The notes under the pieces were generated by a model that saw only the letters and a list, made by a program, of their open reading frames with translations, was not told where the DNA came from and ran no database searches. Positions 24,352 through 32,809 of a stretch of DNA of 64,000 bases are shown here, one piece after another. Each line of letters opens with the position of its first letter. The stretch's first letter is position 1. A program made the translations under genes and the position numbers. The DNA comes from an uncultured Eubacteriales bacterium. GTDB taxonomy: Bacteria > Bacillota > Clostridia > Oscillospirales > CAG-272. The stretch spans positions 1 through 64,000 of the forward strand of contig CAKRZR010000003.1 of assembly GCA_934433485.1 (NCBI GenBank), in the 5' to 3' direction.

Positions 24352-25740
24352 ATGTCTGAAGCGAAAATTCCGTACAAGATCTATCTCACTGAAGCCGAAA
24401 TGCCGACGGCTTGGTACAATCTGCGCGCCGATATGCGCCACAAGCCCGCGCCGCTTCTCCATCCCGGCACCCACAAGCCCATGACGCACGCCGATCTCGC
24501 GCCGGTATTCTGCGATGAGCTGATCGAGCAGGAGCTGGATGACGATACGCCGTACTTCCCGATTCCGCAGGAAATCCTCGATTTCTACAAGATGTACCGT
24601 CCGTCGCCGCTCGTGCGCGCGTATTGTCTCGAAAAGGCGCTTGGCACACCGGCAAAGATCTACTACAAATTCGAGGGCAACAACACAAGCGGCAGCCACA
24701 AGCTCAACTCCGCGATCGCCCAGGCGTATTACGCGAAAAAGCAGGGCCTGCGCGGCGTGACCACGGAAACCGGCGCCGGACAGTGGGGCACCGCCCTCTC
24801 GATGGCGTGCGCGTACCTCGGTCTGGACTGCAAGGTCTACATGGTCAAGGTCTCGTATGAGCAGAAGCCGTTCCGCCGCGAGGTCATGCGTACCTACGGC
24901 GCGTCCGTCACCCCGTCTCCGTCCATGGAAACCGAGGTCGGGCGGCGGATTCTGGCGGAGCATCCGGGAACAACCGGTTCCCTCGGCTGCGCGATCTCCG
25001 AGGCAGTCGAAGCGGCGGCGTCGCGTGAGGGCTATCGGTATGTACTCGGCAGCGTGCTGAACCAGGTGCTGCTCCATCAATCCGTGATCGGGCTGGAATC
25101 GAAAATCGCGCTTGACAAATACGGCGTGAAGCCGGATATCATCATCGGCTGCGCGGGCGGCGGCTCCAATCTCGGTGGTCTGATCGCGCCGTTCATGGGC
25201 GAAAAGCTGCGCGGTGAAGCGAATTATCGGTTTATCGCCGTCGAGCCTGCGTCCTGCCCGAGCTTGACCCGCGGGAAATACGCCTACGATTTCTGCGACA
25301 CAGGGATGGTCTGCCCGCTCGCGAAAATGTACACCCTCGGCAGCAGCTTCATTCCGTCCCCGAACCACGCGGGCGGTCTGCGCTACCACGGCATGAGTCC
25401 GGTGCTCTCCCGCCTGTACGACGATGGTTTGATGGAGGCGGTATCGGTGATGCAGACGGATGTGTTCGCCGCCGCGGAGCAGTTCGCGCGTGTGGAGGGA
25501 ATTTTGCCTGCGCCGGAGAGCAGCCACGCCATCCGCGCCGCCATGGACGAAGCCATTCGTTGTCGGGAAACCGGGGAAGAAAAGACGATCCTGTTCGGTC
25601 TGACCGGCACCGGCTATTTCGACATGGTCGCGTACGAAAAGTACAACAACGGCGAGATGACGGACACGATCCCGACGGACGAAGCCATCACCGAAAGCCT
25701 TGCCAAGCTGCCGCCGGTCGGTGCGGATGACGTATATTGA
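24352..25740 (+). CDS. trpB: TrpB2-type tryptophan synthase beta chain
   Basis: The ATG at 24352 (MSEAKIPYKIYL) follows GGGAGG. The 462-residue PLP-fold II enzyme joins indole and serine to make tryptophan. NTSGSHKLNSAIAQAYY holds the PLP lysine near residue 115, GVTTETGAGQWG is the conserved substrate loop, and GCAGGGSNLGG is the phosphate-binding loop near 265. Length and sequence match the TrpB2 group, not TrpB1. No trpA or other trp gene is near, and the Trp T-box makes it respond to tryptophan starvation, so it probably works alone on free indole, as in indole salvage. Monocistronic, with a terminator downstream. Confidence 0.94.
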   Translation: MSEAKIPYKIYLTEAEMPTAWYNLRADMRHKPAPLLHPGTHKPMTHADLAPVFCDELIEQELDDDTPYFPIPQEILDFYKMYRPSPLVRAYCLEKALGTPAKIYYKFEGNNTSGSHKLNSAIAQAYYAKKQGLRGVTTETGAGQWGTALSMACAYLGLDCKVYMVKVSYEQKPFRREVMRTYGASVTPSPSMETEVGRRILAEHPGTTGSLGCAISEAVEAAASREGYRYVLGSVLNQVLLHQSVIGLESKIALDKYGVKPDIIIGCAGGGSNLGGLIAPFMGEKLRGEANYRFIAVEPASCPSLTRGKYAYDFCDTGMVCPLAKMYTLGSSFIPSPNHAGGLRYHGMSPVLSRLYDDGLMEAVSVMQTDVFAAAEQFARVEGILPAPESSHAIRAAMDEAIRCRETGEEKTILFGLTGTGYFDMVAYEKYNNGEMTDTIPTDEAITESLAKLPPVGADDVY

Positions 25741-25768
25741 GACAGCGCACTCCCAAACACGTGATAGC

Positions 25769-25818
25769 AAAAGAGGACCTTCCCGATCCACAAAGGATCC
25801 CTTGGGAAAGTCCTCTTT
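25769..25818. terminator. Bidirectional terminator between trpB2 and rubrerythrin
   Basis: AAAGAGGAC and GTCCTCTTT form the outer stem, with an inner GGATCC-type pairing. It lies between convergent genes. Confidence 0.85.
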
Positions 25819-25871
25819 CCGTTTTCAGGCATGCGCTGCATTCATCCGCCTGCAATCAGCGTTTTCTTCGT

Positions 25872-26459
25872 TTATCCCCACGTATACGGCGCCCACGCGG
25901 TGCGGAGGAAGTACCCACGGTTGTGTGCGCAGACCGGGCAGACCTCCGGCGCTGTTTTGCCCTTGTGGATATGACCGCAGTTCAGGCACATCCATGTGTC
26001 GCCGCCGTCAAAGAGCGCACCGTTCCGGAGCAGCTCCTCGATGGTGCGGAAACGGCTGGCGTGACAGGCTTCAATGGCGGCAATGTTGCGAAACGCCGCG
26101 GCGACCTTTGTAAATCCCTCTTCCTCCGCGACCTTCGCAAACGCGGGATAGACGCGCTCCGCCTCCTCCGTCTCATTGTGCGCCGCGTATTTGAGAATAT
26201 CCGCCGGTGTTTCGGAGATGTCCACGGGATATGTGCCGTCCACGGTGAGATTCTGTCCCGCCGCCGCTTTCATGAAATCATAAAAGACCTTCGCGTGCGC
26301 CCGTTCCTGATCCGCCGTAAACTGAAAAACCGCCTGCGCCACATGGATTCCCGCCATGCGCATCTGCTCCGCCGCCATTGTGTACCGGTTGCGCGCCTGA
26401 CTTTCCCCGGCAAACGCGCGCATCAGGCAAAGGATCGTTTCGCTGTTTTGTAGCTCCAT
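25872..26459 (-). CDS. rbr: Rubrerythrin
   Basis: A 195-residue cytosolic peroxide-reducing protein. The ferritin-like di-iron domain (about 1-145) shows GESQARNRY, DQERAHAKVF, NETEEAERVYPAFAKVAEEE and IEACHASRFRTI, which supply the Glu and His ligands. The C-terminal rubredoxin-like domain (about 150-185) has CLNCGH and CPVCAHNRGYF for the Fe(Cys)4 site. Such proteins use NADH-linked reductases to reduce hydrogen peroxide and protect anaerobes. The ATG at 26459 follows GGGAGG. It is monocistronic. Confidence 0.94.
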   Translation of the reverse strand: MELQNSETILCLMRAFAGESQARNRYTMAAEQMRMAGIHVAQAVFQFTADQERAHAKVFYDFMKAAAGQNLTVDGTYPVDISETPADILKYAAHNETEEAERVYPAFAKVAEEEGFTKVAAAFRNIAAIEACHASRFRTIEELLRNGALFDGGDTWMCLNCGHIHKGKTAPEVCPVCAHNRGYFLRTAWAPYTWG

Positions 26460-26650
26460 CTTTTTCCTCCCATTCCGACCGCCGTTCTATGCCAATCGAG
26501 CGGTCTGTATGGAGGTAGTATATGCGCGGAGACAGAAAAGCATACCGAGGCGGCACAGGATTTCCCGTTTCCAATTCTTTACCAAACGTGAAAAAGCCAC
26601 CAATCCCAAAAAACGGCGGTACCGGCACACATACTGCGCAAAAAGCAAAA

Positions 26651-26690
26651 GAAAACCCGAACCAATCTTTCGATCCGATTCGGGTTTCGA
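26651..26690. terminator. Terminator after tRNA-Leu
   Basis: AAACCCGAA pairs with TTCGGGTTT immediately 3' of the tRNA, and TTTTCTTTT follows on the minus strand. Confidence 0.85.
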
Positions 26691-26772
26691 TGCGGAAAAC
26701 GGGACTTGAACCCGTATGGGAATCCCCACACGCCCCTCAAACGTGCGCGTCTGCCAGTTCCGCCACTTCCGC
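26691..26772 (-). tRNA. tRNA-Leu(GAG)
   Basis: Minus strand. Acceptor stem GCGGAAG/TTTCCGC, anticodon stem CACGT/GCGTG with the seven-base loop TTGAGGG giving anticodon GAG, a class II variable arm (GGGGATTCCC), and T-arm ACGGGTTCAAGTCCCGT. The discriminator is A. CCA is not encoded. The anticodon reads CUC and CUU leucine codons. Confidence 0.95.
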
Positions 26773-26827
26773 ATGGCTTTGTGTCGGCGTTTTTGCTGTG
26801 AGGGTGTATCTCCTGCCGACGGATGAT

Positions 26828-26856
26828 ATTATAGCATATCCGTCCGCGTTTGTCAA
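26828..26856 (-). promoter_or_regulatory. Consensus promoter of tRNA-Leu
   Basis: Minus strand perfect TTGACA, a 17-base spacer and perfect TATAAT, about 56 bases before the mature tRNA 5' end. Confidence 0.92.
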
Positions 26857-26932
26857 TAGGTTTTTCGAAAAATCCTGAAATATTTTCCCGCCAGACCCCG
26901 CCCGCTTTCACGATGGGGAGCGATACGCCCGT

Positions 26933-26976
26933 AAAAACCGCCGCATATCCGTGCGTTGGTGGGATATACGGCGGTC
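26933..26976 (-). terminator. Terminator of the solute-binding lipoprotein gene
   Basis: Minus strand ACCGCCGTATATCC pairs with GGATATGCGGCGGT, and TTTTT follows. It starts 14 bases beyond the stop. Confidence 0.85.
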
Positions 26977-26989
26977 CGTGGGTATTCGG

Positions 26990-28489
26990 TTATTCCACAA
27001 CCTCCTCGATTGTGGCGATATACTTGTCCAGAGCGGAATCCGCGTTTTTGCGCACCTTTTCCAGCTTCGAGACGATCACGTCGGGATCCTTCAGATTGAT
27101 TATAGTGGAGCGCGTAGAGCCCCAGTCGAACATGATGCCGAGATCGTAGTTCCGGTTGTCCAGAATGAGGTAGATCATCGGCTCGGATTCCGCGTCGCGC
27201 GACGCCTTGCCGATGAGGGTCTGCTCCATGTACGCCGGGGTCAGGCTGTATACGCTCAGGTGCGCCATGATCTCCATGACATCCCCGGTGCGTTCCGGAT
27301 CGGACAGCGTCTTCGGCAGCACATACGCGGTCAGGTTGCAGAAGCTCCAGCAGGAGTAGTATTCCTTCTGCGCTTCGTTTTCCTTCGGCGCGGGCAGGAT
27401 GCCGAACGTTACGTCGCTGTCCCGGAAGAGGGTGATGTTGCGCATACCGGCATAATAGAACAGCGCACCGCCAATGGCAAACTGCCGCTCTCTGCCGTTT
27501 TCGGTTTCCACGCCGCCGCCTTCTTTGACGGTGGATTTGGAGCCGAGGTTGGTAACATCGGAGTACTGCATCTGCACCACGCTGGCAAGCGCGGTCAGGG
27601 ACGCTTCGGAATCGTAGCTGAAATACGGCATGTCTTTGTCGTCCTTGTCCGTGAGCTTATATCCCATGGAGGACCAGAGCGCGAGGCTGTTGTAATCCTC
27701 CGTGATCAGTCCATAGGTATCCGCGTCCGTCCACTTGCCGTCGCCGTCCACATCCATGAGTGCCGCGGCCGCCATTTCGTTGTGCTTATCGAGCGTCCAT
27801 TTGCCCTCATTGACAAGCGTATACGGATTCTCCAGTCCGAGATCGCTGACCATATCCTTATTGAAAAGATAGCACCACGTGCCGTAGTTGTCCATTACGG
27901 AAATGTCGCCGGTCATGAAATACACGTGGTTCAGCACGGACAGATCGCGGTACATCGCCTGATCCCACCACTCGTTTTCCGGATGGATCGTGGAAATCGT
28001 GTTGTAATCGAGAAGCAGACCGCCTGTAGAAAGCGTACTCAGGGAATTGAGGCCGTCGGTGATCATATCGAAATCGTCACTGCCCGCCGTAATAGAGGTT
28101 TTTGTGCTGCTCGTCGGATCGGCAAAGGACCTTTCCTCAATTTTGATATTGAGCAGCTCCTCCATCAGCGTATTGCGGCTGTACACGGCGTCGTTGATGA
28201 CCTCGCCCGTAATCTCTTCCGCGTACACGTCAAAGGTATCCCAGTCGCCCTTCGCGTCCCGGTCCGCGATCCGCACAGCGTATCCGCCATAGTCCCGTCC
28301 GGTATACTGCGCGGACACGGTCGCCATGGTCGCTTCCGTTTCCGTCTCGGTCTCCGTCTGCGTTTCGGTCTCCGTATTCGCGCCGCCCGACTTGGTTTCC
28401 GTACCGCCGCCGCTACTGCATGCGGTCAAGCCGAAGCCAGACAGCAGCATCGCGGCAAGAATCGCGCAAAAAACTTTCTTGTTCTGCAT
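26990..28489 (-). CDS. Extracellular solute-binding lipoprotein (ABC sugar-importer type)
   Basis: The ATG at 28489 (MQNKKVFCAILAAM) is chosen; a promoter lies inside the longer frame. The 499-residue protein has a lipoprotein signal with lipobox LTAC (Cys near residue 23) and a Thr/Glu-rich linker (about 25-55). The large two-lobed binding domain carries DFDMITDGLNSLSTLSTGG and a Ca-loop-like DVDGDGKWTDADTYG segment, as in cluster-B sugar-binding proteins of gut Clostridia. It captures a saccharide outside the cell for an ABC importer. No permease genes are adjacent, so it must share one encoded elsewhere. Terminator downstream; a dyad lies between promoter and start. Confidence 0.88.
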   Translation of the reverse strand: MQNKKVFCAILAAMLLSGFGLTACSSGGGTETKSGGANTETETQTETETETEATMATVSAQYTGRDYGGYAVRIADRDAKGDWDTFDVYAEEITGEVINDAVYSRNTLMEELLNIKIEERSFADPTSSTKTSITAGSDDFDMITDGLNSLSTLSTGGLLLDYNTISTIHPENEWWDQAMYRDLSVLNHVYFMTGDISVMDNYGTWCYLFNKDMVSDLGLENPYTLVNEGKWTLDKHNEMAAAALMDVDGDGKWTDADTYGLITEDYNSLALWSSMGYKLTDKDDKDMPYFSYDSEASLTALASVVQMQYSDVTNLGSKSTVKEGGGVETENGRERQFAIGGALFYYAGMRNITLFRDSDVTFGILPAPKENEAQKEYYSCWSFCNLTAYVLPKTLSDPERTGDVMEIMAHLSVYSLTPAYMEQTLIGKASRDAESEPMIYLILDNRNYDLGIMFDWGSTRSTIINLKDPDVIVSKLEKVRKNADSALDKYIATIEEVVE

Positions 28490-28532
28490 ATCTTTGCCCT
28501 CTCTTTGTAATATGTTGACAACTGTAGTTATC

Positions 28533-28554
28533 GTGTTCGTCACACTATGAACAC
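28533..28554 (-). promoter_or_regulatory. Possible operator upstream of the solute-binding lipoprotein gene
   Basis: GTGTTC-N10-GAACAC, downstream of the -10 box and therefore placed for repression. It is flanked by two copies of TTGACAAC at 28515-28522 and 28558-28565. Confidence 0.5.
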
Positions 28555-28565
28555 TGCTTGACAAC

Positions 28566-28594
28566 AGTATAACGTATTCATACACAAAAGTCAA
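28566..28594 (-). promoter_or_regulatory. Sigma-A promoter of the solute-binding lipoprotein gene
   Basis: Minus strand TTGACT, a 17-base spacer, TATACT. Confidence 0.85.
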
Positions 28595-28684
28595 TAGATT
28601 TCAGGAACTTTTTTCACTTTTTCCGGTTCCGGATCGTTTTTTGCCCAATTTCCGCACCGTGTAACAATGTTTCCACAGATACGC

Positions 28685-28714
28685 TTGACATGGTACCCGT
28701 GCGTGTTGTATAAT
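28685..28714 (+). promoter_or_regulatory. Sigma-A promoter of the NusG-II/Gx/apbE operon
   Basis: TTGACA, an 18-base spacer, TATAAT, about 51 bases before the first ATG. Confidence 0.87.
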
Positions 28715-28764
28715 AAGGATGTATGTCAAAATCGCACCGCTGTTGAAACCGGGAGGAAGCGCAT

Positions 28765-29142
28765 ATGCCGCACACGCGTTTTCATAAAGGCGACCTTGTC
28801 GTTCTGTGCGCCGTAGTGCTGCTTGCCGCAGGATTTCTGCTCTGTCCGCTTCTCACCCCGCGCACCACGGACGGCGCGTACTGCGAAATCCGCTGCGGCG
28901 ACGAAGTGACGCGGTATCCGCTGTCGGATACACGCACAATCCCGCTCTCGCACGGCGGCTATACGCTGACTGTGACCATCGCGCACGGTACGGTATCGGT
29001 CACGTCGGCGGACTGTCCCGACCGGGTATGCGTGAGGACCGGGGAGATCTCCCATAGCGGCGATGTGATCGTCTGTATCCCCGCGGAGGTGGTCATTCGG
29101 ATCACGGGAAATGAGGAGGCGGCGGATTATGTGGCGGGATAA
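28765..29142 (+). CDS. NusG domain II-containing membrane protein (EetA-like)
   Basis: A 125-residue protein with one N-terminal transmembrane helix (about residues 10-30, LVVLCAVVLLAAGFLLCPLL) and an exported domain of the NusG_II type: YCEIRCGDEVTRYPLSDTRT, TLTVTIAHGTVSVTSADCPD and VRTGEISHSGDVIVCIPAEVV. The CPDRVCV pair of cysteines is conserved in this family. Related proteins are encoded with Gx-family membrane proteins and ApbE flavin transferases, and one is called EetA in the Listeria extracellular electron-transfer locus (from memory). GGGAGG precedes the ATG. It is first of a three-gene operon; the next start lies within its last codons. Confidence 0.85.
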   Translation: MPHTRFHKGDLVVLCAVVLLAAGFLLCPLLTPRTTDGAYCEIRCGDEVTRYPLSDTRTIPLSHGGYTLTVTIAHGTVSVTSADCPDRVCVRTGEISHSGDVIVCIPAEVVIRITGNEEAADYVAG

Positions 29143-29644
29143 GCTCCGTTTGGTCACACACGGCGCCGTGCTGCTGGGCGCCGCACTGCTTCTCTCCTAT
29201 CTGGAAGCGACACTGCTGCCCTCGCTGCTGCCCGGCGTGAAGCTGGGACTGGCAAACATCGCGGTCGTATACGCGGCATACCGCTATTCTATGGGTATGG
29301 CGGCTTCTGTCTCCCTCTCGCGGATCCTTGTCACGTTTTTTCTGTTTGGCGGCGCGTCGGTGCTGTTTTCCATCGCGGGCGGATTATCGGTTCTGCTGCT
29401 CCTACTGCTGCTGCGGAGGATTCCACCGTTTTGCAGCTACATCGGCGTATCTGTGCTCTGCGCGGCGGTGCATACGGCAGGACAGCTCTGCTTTGCCGTG
29501 TGGTTTTCAGGAAGCGTGGAGATTCTCGTCTCCTACGGAGGGCTGTTGCTTCTTTTCGCAGCGTTCTGTGGCGCCGTCACCGGGCTGCTTTTGAACGCCA
29601 TCGTACCGGTGCTCGAAAAGGCAGAGCGGCACACGCGCGGATAA
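29129..29644 (+). CDS. Gx transporter family protein (heptaprenyl diphosphate synthase component I-like, EetB-like)
   Basis: The ATG at 29129 (MWRDKLRLVTHG) overlaps the end of the previous gene by 14 bases, giving 171 residues. It has five to six hydrophobic helices and the family signature LPGVKLGLANIAVVYAAYRYS near residue 45 (shown in part: GVKLGLANI). Despite the historical name, such proteins are integral membrane proteins related to ECF S-components and not prenyl synthases. They recur next to NusG_II and ApbE genes, which suggests a role in supplying or handling flavin-modified redox proteins outside the membrane. Confidence 0.85.
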   Translation: MWRDKLRLVTHGAVLLGAALLLSYLEATLLPSLLPGVKLGLANIAVVYAAYRYSMGMAASVSLSRILVTFFLFGGASVLFSIAGGLSVLLLLLLLRRIPPFCSYIGVSVLCAAVHTAGQLCFAVWFSGSVEILVSYGGLLLLFAAFCGAVTGLLLNAIVPVLEKAERHTRG

Positions 29645-29672
29645 ACTATATAATAGGAGGTTTTTGCGTCCC

Positions 29673-30725
29673 ATGACACGGTTTTGCAAACGCATGCTTC
29701 CCTTTTTTCTCAGTATTCTCCTTATTTTCCCTTTCTCCGGCTGCGCGTCCGGTCAAAAAAGCGCGTACAAGGACACGGTTTTTCTCGGTATGGACACGTA
29801 CATCACGCTTCGTCTGCCGCAGGGGGACGCCTCGGACGCGCGCATGGAGGAAATCGCCGCCGGCTGCCGGGACATTGTCGCAGACCTGGAGGGCAAGCTG
29901 TCCTGCCACGATCCGGCAAGCGAGGTCTCCACTCTGAATAACGGCGTGCAGCTGCTGTTTGACGCGGACGAGACGTTTCTCTCCGTATGGCAGACCGCGA
30001 TGCAGACCTCCACATTGACCGACGGTGCGTATGATCCGACCCTCGGCACGCTCATGGAGCTCTGGAACATAAACGGCGGCGGTCCTGTGCCTCCTACTGC
30101 CGCGGTCACAGAAGCCTTAAAACACACCGGTATCGAGGGATTCCACATAGACGGCACGACGGTCACAAAGGATGACGTGCAGACGAAGATCGACCTCGGC
30201 GGCATTGCCAAGGGATACGCGCTGCAGGAGGTGCTCAGATATCTGAACGACACGGAGATTCCCTACGGCATCGTGTCGATGGGCGGCAATATCGGCGTAT
30301 ATGGTGTAAAAACGGACGGTACGCCCTACAAAATCGGCATCAAAGATCCGAAAAACACTTCGTCCGTCGTCGGATACCTCTCCATCGGCAGCGGATTTGT
30401 GTCGGTATCGGGCAGCTACGAGCGATATTTTGTTGAAAACGGAAAATCGTACCACCACATTCTCGATCCCAAAACCGGCTATCCGGCGGAATCGGGACTG
30501 TTGAGCGTCGCGGTCTGGACGCAAAACGGCGCTGCGGCGGACGCGCTGTCCACGGCGTTGTTCGTAATGGGTCTGGAGGACGGCATGGCGTTCTATGATT
30601 CCGGCAAAGCGTCGTTTGAAGCGATTTTTGTCACCGCGGACGGCGAGGTATGCCTGACGGACGGTCTGACGGCTTCCGGCGCGTTCCAGATGACGGCGGA
30701 TGGCTATGTCCTCGCGGAAAACTGA
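29673..30725 (+). CDS. apbE: FAD:protein FMN transferase lipoprotein
   Basis: An ATG at 29673 gives 350 residues; TTG at 29664 is a rival since AGGAGG is closer to it. It starts with a signal peptide and lipobox FSGC (Cys near residue 24), so it is exported and lipid-anchored. ApbE cuts FAD and attaches FMN to a Thr or Ser in target redox proteins. Visible motifs are FLGMDTYITLRL at the domain start, GAYDPTLGTLMELW near 120, KIDLGGIAKGYAL near 175, VSMGGNIGVYG near 200 and HILDPKTGYPAESGLLSVAV near 260. These supply FAD and Mg binding. No FMN-binding-domain target is in the window. It is last in the operon with the NusG_II and Gx proteins. Confidence 0.93.
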   Translation: MTRFCKRMLPFFLSILLIFPFSGCASGQKSAYKDTVFLGMDTYITLRLPQGDASDARMEEIAAGCRDIVADLEGKLSCHDPASEVSTLNNGVQLLFDADETFLSVWQTAMQTSTLTDGAYDPTLGTLMELWNINGGGPVPPTAAVTEALKHTGIEGFHIDGTTVTKDDVQTKIDLGGIAKGYALQEVLRYLNDTEIPYGIVSMGGNIGVYGVKTDGTPYKIGIKDPKNTSSVVGYLSIGSGFVSVSGSYERYFVENGKSYHHILDPKTGYPAESGLLSVAVWTQNGAAADALSTALFVMGLEDGMAFYDSGKASFEAIFVTADGEVCLTDGLTASGAFQMTADGYVLAEN

Positions 30726-30801
30726 AATATACCATAATTCTACCATAGATATACAGAGAAAGGTTCGGCGGAGCGCGGCTGCCGTCGAAAAATGGAAATA
30801 C

Positions 30802-32217
30802 ATGCAGGACGGAAAATTCATCTCACCGGAATCGGTGCGCGCACAGCTGTCGGCGGCAGACGCGGTCAAGGCGCACTTTCAGGCTGCGGGACGCGTCGGC
30901 GAGCGTGCGCCTGGCGTATATGTGCAGACCTTCGGCTGTCAGCAGAACGAGGCGGACAGTGAACGGCTCGGCGGTCTGGCGGTATCGATGGGCTATCGTG
31001 CGGTATCGGATCCGGCGGACGCGGAGCTGATCCTTGTAAACACATGCGCGATCCGGGAGCACGCGGAAAAACGGGCGCTGTCCATCATCGGGCAATACAA
31101 GCACCTGAAAGATAAGAACCCGGACGTTTTGATCGGCGTCGGCGGCTGCATGGTGACGCAGGAGCACCGCGCGAACAAACTGAAAATGAGCTATCCCTAT
31201 GTCGCATTCACGTTTGACACCGGCGCGATCCATCGTCTGCCGGAGCTGGTGCGGGACGCGCTGGACAACGGGAAACGACAGTTTCTGCGCAGCGACGAAT
31301 ACGCGATCGCGGAGGGACTGCCGATTCATCGGGAATCGAAGCACATGGCGTGGCTGTCGGTGATGTACGGCTGCAACAATTTCTGCTCGTACTGCATCGT
31401 ACCGTATGTACGCGGGCGCGAACGGAGCCGTCGGCTGGAGGACATTCTCACCGAGGCAAAGCTGCTCATCGCGGATGGCGCGCGGGACATCACGCTGCTT
31501 GGACAGAACGTGAACTCCTATGGGCGCGACCTCGATGAGGGACACGATTTCGCGGATGTGCTCCACGCCGTCTGCGCGCTGCCGGGCGATTTCCGGGTAC
31601 GGTTCATGACAAGTCATCCTAAGGACGCGTCCGATCGGCTGATTGAGGCGATTGCGACAGAGGATAAGATCGTGCGCCATCTGCACCTGCCGGTACAATC
31701 GGGCTCCGACGAGATCCTGCGACGCATGAACCGGCGATATACCGGGGAACACTATCTCTCGCTGATTGACAAGATGCGCGCCGCGGTGCCGGATATCAGT
31801 CTGACCTCGGACATCATCGTCGGCTTTCCCGGTGAAACGGAGGCGGATTTCACGGATACGCTGGAGCTGCTGCGCCGTGTGGAATACGACATGATCTTCT
31901 CCTTCATCTACTCCCCACGCAAAGGAACGCCTGCGGCCGATATGCCCGACCAAATCCCGCATGAGGTATCGACAGAGCGCTTTGAGCGGCTCCTCGCCTT
32001 GCAGAACGCGATCTCGGCAAAGAAAAACGAGCGGTTCGTCGGACACACCGTGCGCGTTCTTGTGGAGGGAGAGAGCAAAACGAATGCGGACATGCTGACC
32101 GGCCGCGGCGATCCGGTACGACCGATCCACTTCGCGGGCGACAAATCCCTGATCGGACAGTTCACGGACGTGCGGATCACAGCGGCGACGCCATTCACCT
32201 TGGAAGGAACGCTGTAA
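30802..32217 (+). CDS. miaB: tRNA-2-methylthio-N6-dimethylallyladenosine synthase
   Basis: A 471-residue radical-SAM methylthiotransferase that adds the 2-methylthio group to i6A37 of tRNAs. The start at 30802 has only a weak site; the frame is open upstream. The N-terminal UPF0004 domain carries the three auxiliary-cluster cysteines in TFGCQQNEAD, LVNTCAIREH and GVGGCMVTQE. The radical-SAM domain has YGCNNFCSYCIVPYVRGRE near residue 200 (CxxxCxxC). A C-terminal TRAM domain (about 400-465) has HTVRVLVEG. Length is as expected. Order miaB-ylbF-mutS-mutL is typical of Clostridia. Confidence 0.96.
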   Translation: MQDGKFISPESVRAQLSAADAVKAHFQAAGRVGERAPGVYVQTFGCQQNEADSERLGGLAVSMGYRAVSDPADAELILVNTCAIREHAEKRALSIIGQYKHLKDKNPDVLIGVGGCMVTQEHRANKLKMSYPYVAFTFDTGAIHRLPELVRDALDNGKRQFLRSDEYAIAEGLPIHRESKHMAWLSVMYGCNNFCSYCIVPYVRGRERSRRLEDILTEAKLLIADGARDITLLGQNVNSYGRDLDEGHDFADVLHAVCALPGDFRVRFMTSHPKDASDRLIEAIATEDKIVRHLHLPVQSGSDEILRRMNRRYTGEHYLSLIDKMRAAVPDISLTSDIIVGFPGETEADFTDTLELLRRVEYDMIFSFIYSPRKGTPAADMPDQIPHEVSTERFERLLALQNAISAKKNERFVGHTVRVLVEGESKTNADMLTGRGDPVRPIHFAGDKSLIGQFTDVRITAATPFTLEGTL

Positions 32218-32272
32218 TCAACGCTTCACACTCATCAAAAATTCATTTATAAATAAGGAAGGAACCACACAC

Positions 32273-32692
32273 ATGGAAGAAATTCTCACCAAAGAAATGA
32301 AAGACGTTATCGCCACCCTCGGCGAACTTATCAAGGCGGATCCGCGCTGCGCGGCGATTGAATCGAGCATCGCGGAATACGAGGGCTGTGAGGAGCTGAA
32401 CAAAATGATCGCGGAATACAACGCGCAGCAGAACCTGCTCTCCGATCTCTACGCGAAAAACGGCGAGGACGAATCCGCGCTCGATCTGCGGGACACCATC
32501 CAGGATCGCATCGACACGCTGTACAACGCCATCACGGGTCATCCGGTATACGTCGCCTACGTGGATGCGAAGAATGCCTTCGACGCGCTTACAAACGAGG
32601 TATACGGCGAGCTGCAGTTTGTCATCACCGGTAAGCGTCCGTGCGCGCACGACTGCTCCTCCTGCGGCAGCGACTGCCATCACCATCACTGA
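32273..32692 (+). CDS. YlbF/YmcA family protein with a Cys/His-rich tail
   Basis: A 139-residue helical protein of the Com_YlbF family (about residues 5-115, with AEYEGCEELNKMIAEYNAQQ). In Bacillus the family partners YaaT in the RicAFT complex that carries Fe-S clusters and affects RNase Y processing, competence and sporulation. Here the C-terminus is CAHDCSSCGSDCHHHH, with four cysteines and five histidines in 16 residues, which looks like a metal or Fe-S site. The ATG follows AAGGAAGG. Encoded between miaB, itself an Fe-S enzyme, and mutS. Confidence 0.88.
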   Translation: MEEILTKEMKDVIATLGELIKADPRCAAIESSIAEYEGCEELNKMIAEYNAQQNLLSDLYAKNGEDESALDLRDTIQDRIDTLYNAITGHPVYVAYVDAKNAFDALTNEVYGELQFVITGKRPCAHDCSSCGSDCHHHH

Positions 32693-32809
32693 GAAGACAT
32701 AGCCTCTCCCATGCCGTACCGACACCGGGGAAGTCTCTTTTCCGCATGGAACCGGGCTTTTCCGGTCTTGCCTTTTTCCAATACCAATTTCACACGCGAG
32801 GTTTTTCCC

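Noticed and set aside
26740..28400. Dockerin-type calcium loops in the binding proteins, suggesting a cellulosome
   Set aside because: Only one such loop is present per protein, inside the sugar-binding domain, with no paired dockerin repeat and no cohesin in the window.
26951..28510. A 519-residue plus-strand frame opposite the solute-binding lipoprotein
   Set aside because: Antisense shadow. The minus-strand gene has promoter, signal peptide and terminator.
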